A DNA stretch of 13,751 nucleotides from JACKBJ01 sp964549495 (lineage in GTDB: Bacteria; Chloroflexota; Anaerolineae; Epilineales; Epilineaceae), in assembly GCA_964549495.1 (NCBI GenBank), contig CAZJWJ010000119.1, forward strand, positions 1 to 13,751, in the 5' to 3' direction. Numbering within the stretch: position 1 is the stretch's first letter; every line of letters starts with the position of its first letter. The translations under genes and the position numbers were made by a program. Below, piece after piece: positions 1 through 5,382 of the stretch. A model generated the notes under the pieces. It saw only the letters and a program-made list of their open reading frames with translations. It did no database searches and had not been told where the DNA came from.

Positions 1-112
1 GGGAATAGCGGAGCTATTGCCGACGAACAGCGGGCCGACACAGTGGATGCAGCGGTGCCCGAATCGGGGAGACTATTGCTGGGCGAGCCCTATCGAGACA
101 CGGTAGAGCGGA
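1..112 (+). other. Window edge; possible 3' end of an unidentified plus-strand gene
   Basis: No gene is recognisable here. One plus-strand frame is open from base 2 to a TAG at 104-106, ending in ...SPIETR, and a strong hairpin begins 7 bases later. That is what the tail of a gene running in from the left would look like. The open stretch is only 34 codons in GC-rich DNA, another frame is also open through this region, and no protein family is recognisable, so chance is the default explanation. Confidence 0.15.
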
Positions 113-145
113 CACGGCGGGCGGCTGGATCGGCCGCCCGCCGTG
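113..145 (-). terminator. GC-rich perfect hairpin, likely terminator of the ABM-like gene
   Basis: Bases 113-125 (CACGGCGGGCGGC) pair perfectly with 133-145 around a 7-base loop, giving a 13-bp stem. On the minus strand it lies 25 bases after the stop codon of the ABM-like gene. No T-run follows on either strand, so it is not a classical intrinsic terminator. It could also stop a gene entering from the left on the plus strand, making it bidirectional. Confidence 0.5.
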
Positions 146-169
146 CCATCTGTCGTTTGGAACGGCCTT

Positions 170-463
170 TCAGCTCAGTGTGTGGTAGATGATCTCTCCA
201 TCGTTCCACTCGGGATCCTCTTGTAGGAGCGCTCGCATGGCTTGATAGCGCTCGTGCTGCTTTGGATCCTCGGCATTGGCAACATAGTCCTCGCGGCTGT
301 CGAAGACCACTGCCATGTAGCAGATGCTCGGATCCTCGTCACAGCGGTATACCAAGTCGCCTCGGTAGCCGGGAACATCCAGACTCTCGTACTCGCGCGC
401 CAAGTCCATGAGCTGATCTTCCTTGCCCGGCTGTACCTTCATTTTCGCGACCGTACCGTACAT
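170..463 (-). CDS. Small antibiotic-biosynthesis-monooxygenase (ABM)-like protein
   Basis: The 97-residue product resembles the ABM/dimeric alpha-beta-barrel family. The N-terminal strand MYGTVAKMKVQPGKEDQL is the usual family opening, followed by a helix, a central strand ending CYMAVVFDSREDY, and a helix with HERYQAMRALL. Length matches the family norm of about 95-110 residues. Members include quinol monooxygenases, heme-degrading enzymes and many of unknown role. Nothing here fixes a substrate, so the call is to fold only. It should be cytosolic, since no signal peptide is seen. The frame stays open upstream to 541, and an ATG at 469 sits one base from the Shine-Dalgarno sequence. ATG 463 is chosen because AAGGAGG lies 7 bases ahead of it. 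It lies about 170 bases downstream of the WAVG propeller gene on the same strand and is probably transcribed separately. A hand-counted 60-base line inside it is about 57% GC, low for this window. Confidence 0.75.
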   Translation of the reverse strand: MYGTVAKMKVQPGKEDQLMDLAREYESLDVPGYRGDLVYRCDEDPSICYMAVVFDSREDYVANAEDPKQHERYQAMRALLQEDPEWNDGEIIYHTLS

Positions 464-470
464 GCGCATG

Positions 471-477
471 CCTCCTT
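471..477 (-). promoter_or_regulatory. Shine-Dalgarno that fixes the ABM-like start at 463
   Basis: The minus strand reads AAGGAGG, a near-perfect anti-16S complement, with 7 bases to the ATG at 463 but only one base to the alternative ATG at 469. Spacing decides for 463. Confidence 0.75.
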
Positions 478-605
478 CGGGCTCCACCAACTTGTCGATC
501 ATGGGTCGCCCGCACAATGCGGGTGGCATCGTTGGCCGCAATGCCCGTGCACCCTACTCAACACAGCCGTGGCACCGAGGTTGCGGCCATGTCGAATACG
601 ACAGC
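478..605 (-). other. Leader region upstream of the ABM-like gene
   Basis: No gene is supported here. A 6-bp inverted repeat (CCCGCA at 509-514, TGCGGG at 518-523) with a 3-base loop lies about 45 bases upstream of the start codon and could form a small hairpin in the leader RNA. No convincing -35/-10 pair was found by eye. Confidence 0.3.
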
Positions 606-634
606 ATCGAAGACCGAAGGCATCCGACTTCGAT
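606..634 (-). terminator. Weak hairpin just after the WAVG propeller gene
   Basis: ATCGAAG (606-612) pairs with CTTCGAT (628-634) around a 15-base loop, and an overlapping alternative pairs 615-619 with 628-632. The hairpin begins at the stop codon of the minus-strand propeller gene. There is no T-run, and the 7-bp stem is not especially GC-rich. It may act as a terminator, but this is weak evidence. Confidence 0.3.
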
Positions 635-2967
635 CAGTGGCGGCATTCTGGACAAACGGTCGGTGTCCCCGCGCCAGGCACCGGAGTCTCGGTGCAGGCT
701 GGACACGGGGGGCAGGGCCGGATGGGGACCGGACATCCGCGACCACCGCCGGGCGGCCGGAGCGATCCCGTAGGCGTGGGAAGCGGGATCAAGGTCCGGA
801 AGGCCTGAACCGTCGCGGTCTGACGCACCGCGGCGGTAGCCGTGAATCCGGCGCCGGCAGTGGCCCGGCGCGCGGCTTCTACAGCGTCCGGGTCGGCTTG
901 GAGAAGCCGCGGCAAAATCACGGATGTGACGATGGGCGCGGGGTCCCTGGTCGGCATGCCGACCACCGTGGACGTATATCGCGGGCCCGGCGTGTTCCGA
1001 GGCGGGCGCGTGCCCTCCGCGGTCGCGGTCGGGCTGATGACGAAAGGCGGCTCAGGGGTCGGGTGGCGCGTAAGCTGGATGGGCGGGCGCTCGATGAGCG
1101 ACTCGCGCGATGCGCGGAGGATGGACGCATTGGATCCGACGACCCACAGGTGGGGATCGCCGGAGGGTCCCAGCGACAGATCATACATCTCGGTGGGGGT
1201 GCCGCTCTCGGTCGGAGGATCGGCCGGGCCGCGAACCACGCGCCACTGGCTGCCATCGAAGTGGAAGACGTAGCCGTAGTGGCCGATGGCCCAGCCGCGA
1301 TCCTCGGATTCGAAGCGTATGCGCGAAACCGATGCCCCGGCCGGGATGCTGAAGGTCTCGGTCCAGCCGGAACCATCCCAGCGCAGGATGCTGCCGCCTG
1401 CCCCCGCCCAACCCCGGTCGGAGGCCTGCATGTCCACCGTGGCGATGCGATCCTCGCTGGGCACCCAATCCAGGCCATCGCCATCGAAATGCCAGAGATG
1501 ACCGCCGCTGACGGCCCAGACGTCACCGTCTTCGGTGGCATCCAGGTCGGTCACCTCGGCCTCCCAGCTGCTGGCTGCCTCGTAGACCGTCTCCCAACTT
1601 CGGCCGTCGTAGCGCAGGATGACCGCGCGCCGCGGCGGCGGCTCGTCGACCGAGCCGGCCGCCCAGGCGCTGCCCGAGGCCAAGACCTGGACGCGATCCA
1701 GCGTTGCCCGGGTCGGGCTCTGCACCTGGGTCCAGGCATCCCCATCGAAGTGGAGAATCCGGCCGCCTTCGCCTACGGCCCATGCCTCCCTGGCACCGGC
1801 CGAGTCGACATCGCGCATGCCGACGAGCGGGTGCCCCTCGGGCAGCGGTGTCCACTGCTCTCCATCCCACTGCATGGCCCGTCCTCGCCCGACCGCCCAG
1901 CCGATGTCCTCGGCCGCGATCTCGATGATGCGCGGGTTGGCCGGAGGATGTTCCTGGACCAGCCGCGATTGGGCCACGCGGTAGATGCGACCGTCGCCGG
2001 TACCGATCAGCGCCGCGCCGGGCTCCGGCAGCAAGGCCAGCGCCCCCACCTGGAAGAAGCGGTTGCTGGGAACGCGCAGGTCCAGCGTCCGCCAGTCTCC
2101 ATCTCGGAGCTCGAGGATCTCGCCCACGTAACCGACGGCCATGCCCCGATCGCCCTGGATCTCCATCGCGCCGATGCCGAGCCGGGCCTCCTGACGCCGG
2201 ATCGACCAACGCTGGCCGTCGAAGTGCAGGAAGACGCGCTCGGGCGGGTCCTCGAAGGGAGAGGGCCGTGATCCACCAGCCGCCCAGACATCCTGGGGAC
2301 CGCGACCCTCGATCTCCGTCAGCGTCGTCGTGACGGGCGAAGCTTCCGAGATCCAGATCCCGTCCCGCAGGCGGTAGATGTGTCCTGCCAGCCCCACGGC
2401 CCAACCGCCGCCGTCTCCATCGAGCCAGAGTGCCAATGGCGCCTCGGTGGCCCCATCCACGGCTTGCTTCAACTGCCAGCTGCCGTCCTCCAGGGCGTAG
2501 AAGCCGGCATGCTCGGTCTCCAATCCACCGCCGACGGCCCAAGCCTGGGCAGCGGAGGGAATGGCCAGGTCGTAGAGGACCCGCTCCGGATGCCACTGCG
2601 GCGTCAACCAGCGGCCGTCGACGAGCTGCTGCATCCCGCCGACCATCGAGGCCCAGCCGCGATCCGGGCCGTTCAGCTCGAGGTCGACGATGCGGGCCGG
2701 CACCTCGCGCCCATCCACCGCCCGCCAGCCGATGCCGGCGGGACGGATGAGGTTGCTGCCTCCGGCCCAAGGCCGGCCCTCGGAATCCACCTCGATGTCG
2801 CCGATCCGGTCGAAGCCACCGAGCAGGGCCTCCCAAGGCGCGTCCGGCTGGTCCGGTCCATCCGGTGCGTCGCGCCCGGCCAGGGGCGCGACCCAGATCG
2901 CAGCCGCGCAGAGCATCACGACCGTGCCCAGCCTGAGGAATCGTTGCCACAGTTCGCGCAGGTGCAT
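634..2967 (-). CDS. Secreted WAVG/FDG-W repeat beta-propeller protein with Cys-rich tail
   Basis: The product has 777 residues. Residues 1 to about 30 form a Sec-type signal peptide (basic MHLRELWQRFLRLG, then a hydrophobic core). The residue before C20 is Leu, so this is not a lipobox. Residues about 48-620 hold a dozen or so repeats of the pattern x-W-A-V-G ... I-L-H-F-D-G-x-x-W (for example 396-412, 482-501, 519-535, 558-575), the signature of a multi-bladed beta-propeller common in Chloroflexota and Myxococcota surface proteins. Residues 633-735 are Pro/Thr/Ala-rich linker. The last 33 residues hold all cysteines of the mature protein: C745, C752, C755, C758, C772 and C775, arranged C-x6-C-x2-C-x2-C-x13-C-x2-C. 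The ATG is preceded on the minus strand by GGAGGAGGT, 3 bases away, and the signal peptide confirms the start. Function is unknown; extracellular binding or scaffolding is an inference. No catalytic motif is seen. The 5' leader contains a small hairpin at 3010-3026. Confidence 0.85.
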   Translation of the reverse strand: MHLRELWQRFLRLGTVVMLCAAAIWVAPLAGRDAPDGPDQPDAPWEALLGGFDRIGDIEVDSEGRPWAGGSNLIRPAGIGWRAVDGREVPARIVDLELNGPDRGWASMVGGMQQLVDGRWLTPQWHPERVLYDLAIPSAAQAWAVGGGLETEHAGFYALEDGSWQLKQAVDGATEAPLALWLDGDGGGWAVGLAGHIYRLRDGIWISEASPVTTTLTEIEGRGPQDVWAAGGSRPSPFEDPPERVFLHFDGQRWSIRRQEARLGIGAMEIQGDRGMAVGYVGEILELRDGDWRTLDLRVPSNRFFQVGALALLPEPGAALIGTGDGRIYRVAQSRLVQEHPPANPRIIEIAAEDIGWAVGRGRAMQWDGEQWTPLPEGHPLVGMRDVDSAGAREAWAVGEGGRILHFDGDAWTQVQSPTRATLDRVQVLASGSAWAAGSVDEPPPRRAVILRYDGRSWETVYEAASSWEAEVTDLDATEDGDVWAVSGGHLWHFDGDGLDWVPSEDRIATVDMQASDRGWAGAGGSILRWDGSGWTETFSIPAGASVSRIRFESEDRGWAIGHYGYVFHFDGSQWRVVRGPADPPTESGTPTEMYDLSLGPSGDPHLWVVGSNASILRASRESLIERPPIQLTRHPTPEPPFVISPTATAEGTRPPRNTPGPRYTSTVVGMPTRDPAPIVTSVILPRLLQADPDAVEAARRATAGAGFTATAAVRQTATVQAFRTLIPLPTPTGSLRPPGGGRGCPVPIRPCPPCPACTETPVPGAGTPTVCPECRH

Positions 2968-3058
2968 GGGACCTCCTCCGTTCGTCCGGGATCAACGCCA
3001 CTGAAGAGTCCGCGACCCCTTCGCGGTCGTGGTGGCTCGGCTGCATGCCGGCAAGATC

Positions 3059-3080
3059 CGGTCCGGCGATGCTCGGACCG
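3059..3080 (-). terminator. Hairpin downstream of the LVIVD pseudogene
   Basis: CGGTCCG (3059-3065) pairs with CGGACCG (3074-3080) around an 8-base loop. On the minus strand it lies about 43 bases past the stop codon of the LVIVD gene and ahead of the next propeller gene. A second 6-bp hairpin (3010-3015 with 3021-3026) follows. There is no T-run. Confidence 0.4.
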
Positions 3081-3122
3081 CGAGATGGCGTCGCGCATGT
3101 CCTGTTCGACCGGTCTGCATCA

Positions 3123-4766
3123 TCATGGCTGATGGCGGCGCGAGCTGACCTCCCCTACGGCAGGACTCGTGCCGCCCTGCAGCCCGTGGCCCGGTCCCTT
3201 GTCACCAGCGAAGGCCGGCGTGGGCAGCAGGTCGACAATGGCTGGCGCGGCCGGGTCGCGGATGTCGACGATGTATACACCGCTACGGCCGGCCAGGAAG
3301 GCAAAGCCGGATCGAAATGCGATGGCGGTGATCGGCTCAGGAAGGTCGATCTCGGCGCGAAGCAGAAGCCGGTCCGGCATCGACACATCGACGATGTGCA
3401 AACGTGCGGTCACCATTACAGCGCCAGCAGCCCGCGCATGCGAGACGACGAGGGCCAGCCCGTCGTCGGCCGCGAGCGCTGGATCCTGGAAGCTGGAGTC
3501 AGCGCCCACCGGGCTTCGCAATTCGAGAGCCCGATCGCTCAGTAGTTGGCCGTTGGACAACTCGAAACTGCGTAGCGTCGCCGCCCCGCCGTTATCGTCC
3601 TGGGCGGCGAGAAGCAGCCGGCCGGAGGACCATTCGATGTCGAGTCGGTCATCGTCCAGATGGAGCCAGCGCCGATCGACGACGACGGGCCGGATCGGGT
3701 TGCCGACGTCATACAACAGCAACTCCTGCGCAAGACTATTGAAGTCGTCTCGCAGCACCGCTAGCCAGGGTAGGCTCAGGGCTATCCTCGGAAGGTGATG
3801 GACCTCCCATTGTGCCATCACCCGTGGCGATCCAGGTTGGCTCGAGTCCGCGATCTGCATCTGTCCCTTCATGACGTCCGACTGTCCGTGAATCGGGAAG
3901 AATCCGGCCCCGCCCCCGACCTGAATGTCGCGGTAGTAGTAGTCGGTGGCCACGTGCCCCTGCACAACAGGCGCATCCGGGTCGGCAATGTCGAGCGTCT
4001 GGACGAAGTAGCGATCCGCGCCGTAGAGCCGATGGCCATCGATCTCCAGATCGGTCATCTGGCCCACGGCGTCGATCCGTCCGCGCTGAGGGATCGTCGG
4101 CAGCTGGCTGTGGACGTCGAAAGCCGTCAATCGGCCATCGTCGGTTGCCACCCAGAGTTGCTCGCCCTGCAAGGCCATACCGCCGCTCATGTATGCGTCC
4201 AGGCCGAAGTCACCGACCTGGGAGATCGATAGCTCCGTTCCACCGACCCGTTCTCGGGCAGGCGGATCGGTCAGGTCGAGGACGAAGATCCCAAGATTGT
4301 CGTAGAAGCCGGTCCATCGCGCGAGATAGAGCCGGTCTCCCCGCGCTTCGATGGCCGCGATCAAGCCGCCTTCTGACTCCAGGGCACCGAGGAAGCGCGG
4401 AACCAAGGGATCAGCAGCGTCGATCAGCTCCAGCTCGTAGCCTCGGTCCACGAATAGCCATGAACCGAAGCGTTGAAGTTTCCCCGGGCCCCGGCTGCTC
4501 GGCAACTGAAGGGACGCCGCTTCGACAGCCGAACGCGGGTCCGTGACATCCAGCACCCGGAGGCTGGCCGCTGATTGCCCGTCTCCAGTAGCCAGCGTGA
4601 CGAAGAGGTGGCCACCATCTTCCGAGGATGCGATACCCTGAATCGAGCGACCGCTCGAGACCGGGGCCAAGCGTCGATCCACGATGATTCTGGGCACGGC
4701 GACGGCCCCGTCTTCGACGGCGACCAGCATCGATGAGGCGTCGGATCGAATTGGGTTCGTAATGTC
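3123..4766 (-). pseudogene. 5'-truncated LVIVD-repeat beta-propeller gene
   Basis: About 547 codons remain. They encode ten or eleven LVIVD-type repeats, whose hallmark is a strand ending in V/L-x-D followed by D-P/N-P. Clear copies are DITNPIRSD, LRVLDVTDP, ELIDAADPLVP, FVLDLTDP, VQTLDIADPDAPVV, LLLYDVGNPIRPVV, LHIVDVSMP and VYIVDIRDPAAP. LVIVD proteins are typically secreted or choice-of-anchor surface propellers of unknown ligand. Coding similarity starts abruptly at DITNP, in the middle of a repeat. The frame stays open upstream to 4979, but those 71 codons are Arg/Pro/Ser-rich, contain no signal peptide and are antisense to an ester cyclase remnant. The native start, export signal and first blade are therefore missing. 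The 3' part looks intact and ends normally at 3123. The first in-frame Met after the break (MLVAVEDG) has no export signal, so a functional secreted product is unlikely. Two hand-counted lines give about 58-65% GC. Confidence 0.75.
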
Positions 4767-4777
4767 GCGGCGCCGTG
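4764..4777. other. Breakpoint joining two decapitated genes
   Basis: On the left, the minus-strand LVIVD reading frame is recognisable up to the Asp codon at 4764-4766. On the right, the plus-strand ester cyclase frame is recognisable from about 4775, with an in-frame TAA at 4760-4762. The two truncated 5' ends face each other with about 10 bases between them. A deletion, inversion or other rearrangement, or a chimeric contig, would produce this. No transposon end or target duplication is visible. Confidence 0.6.
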
Positions 4778-4936
4778 ATGGGCATCGAGCCCACCGGCGA
4801 AGAAATCGAGTGCAAGGGCATCGACATCGTCCGAATGCCAGGCGAGAAGGCCACCGAACGCTGGGGGCAGTTCGATGACCTGGGCATGATGAAGCAGATC
4901 GGCGCGGTACCGGACCTGCAGCGGCAGCCTGCCTAG
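4775..4936 (+). pseudogene. C-terminal remnant of a SnoaL-like ester cyclase gene
   Basis: The frame reads V-M-G-I-E-P-T-G-E-E-I-E-C-K-G-I-D-I-V-R, then ...KATERWGQFDDLGMMKQIG and AVPDLQRQPA before TAG at 4934-4936. This matches the conserved C-terminal third of SnoaL-like ester cyclases: G-I-x-P-T-G-K, then G-I-D-I-x-R, then I-x-E-x-W, then D-x-L-G-L/M-x-Q-L/I-G. These are NTF2-fold proteins of about 130-150 residues. Only about 50 codons are present, and sequence further upstream is coding for LVIVD repeats on the other strand. No ribosome binding site is apparent before GTG 4775 or ATG 4778. The piece lacks the first two thirds of the fold and should be non-functional. No obvious frameshift or internal stop has accumulated, so the truncation may be recent or may be an assembly artefact. 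Confidence 0.75.
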
Positions 4937-5261
4937 CGCAGAACCGCCGAGGATCCGGACTTTCGGCCGGCCTGTCCAATCTCGTGCCGCGAGCGTGTTA
5001 AGTCCGATCGCGTGTCGTGATGCGCCGTCGTCGCGACCCGTTTCGACCCGCGGGCCCTGGCCTCCCCCGGTTGGGTCCGCGGGTTGTTCTCGCTCGACTA
5101 CGAGGCACGGCGCTAGCTCGGCGTCAGGTCCTCCACCCGGGGGATCGACATTGGGCCCTCGCGCGTCCATCCTCACCAGCGCCAGGGTCTGAGCCAAGAT
5201 GACGACAACCGACTGTCTGCTGGGCTCGTCGAAGGACTCCCAACGCGTTCTTCTCCGCGAC
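4937..5261. other. Gene-poor stretch between the ester cyclase remnant and the VWA gene
   Basis: Several short open frames exist on both strands, but none shows a family motif, a ribosome binding site or a plausible protein composition. The least implausible is a plus-strand frame open from 5021 to a TAG at 5114-5116 that includes RFDPRALASPGW. It could be a decayed gene end, but at 31 codons chance is as likely. The one clear structure is the inverted repeat at 5046-5084. Confidence 0.4.
5046..5084. repeat. Imperfect 12-bp inverted repeat (hairpin)
   Basis: ACCCGCGGGCCC (5046-5057) pairs with GGGTCCGCGGGT (5073-5084) with one G-T wobble, leaving a 15-base loop. It lies 110 bases past the ester cyclase stop. 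It could be a terminator belonging to that former gene or an unrelated palindrome. No T-run is seen. Confidence 0.45.
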
Positions 5262-5291
5262 TTGGCGACCTCGGCGGGCCATTGGTGTTAT
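5262..5291 (+). promoter_or_regulatory. Possible sigma-70-type promoter of the VWA gene
   Basis: TTGGCG (5262-5267) and TGTTAT (5286-5291) each match 4 of 6 consensus positions and are 18 bases apart. The TGTTATCAT patch is the most AT-rich spot in the upstream region. It would give a leader of about 85 bases before the TTG start. This was judged by eye only. Confidence 0.3.
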
Positions 5292-5369
5292 CATCCATGT
5301 GGGGAGGCCTTCGATTCGGAGTCGGTCACAATCGATCCAGGATCGCCTGGGATCGGACCGGCCAACACC

Positions 5370-5376
5370 GGGAGGT
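5370..5376 (+). promoter_or_regulatory. Shine-Dalgarno that fixes the TTG start of the VWA gene
   Basis: GGGAGGT lies with its GGAGG core (5371-5375) 7 bases before TTG 5383. The upstream in-frame GTG at 5299 has no comparable site. Starting at TTG places a basic residue directly before a hydrophobic signal sequence. Confidence 0.7.
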
Positions 5377-5382
5377 GAACCG

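Noticed and set aside
517..2271. A 584-codon open frame on the plus strand antisense to the WAVG propeller gene.
   Set aside because: Arg/Pro/Gly-rich translation without domain motifs; it mirrors the high-GC codon bias of the minus-strand gene, whose repeats, signal peptide and Shine-Dalgarno are clear.
2948..2967. Lipoprotein signal at C20 of the WAVG propeller.
   Set aside because: The residues before the Cys are V-M-L; a lipobox needs a small residue (Ala, Gly or Ser) immediately before Cys. An ordinary Sec signal peptide fits better.
4767..4979. In-frame N-terminal extension making the LVIVD gene a 618-residue intact protein.
   Set aside because: The extension is antisense to the recognisable ester cyclase tail, lacks a signal peptide and shows no propeller repeat, so the gene is treated as truncated.
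4424..5197. A 257-codon minus-strand frame covering the same region.
   Set aside because: It overlaps the LVIVD frame and the antisense of the cyclase remnant; no motif, no ribosome binding site, mixed composition.
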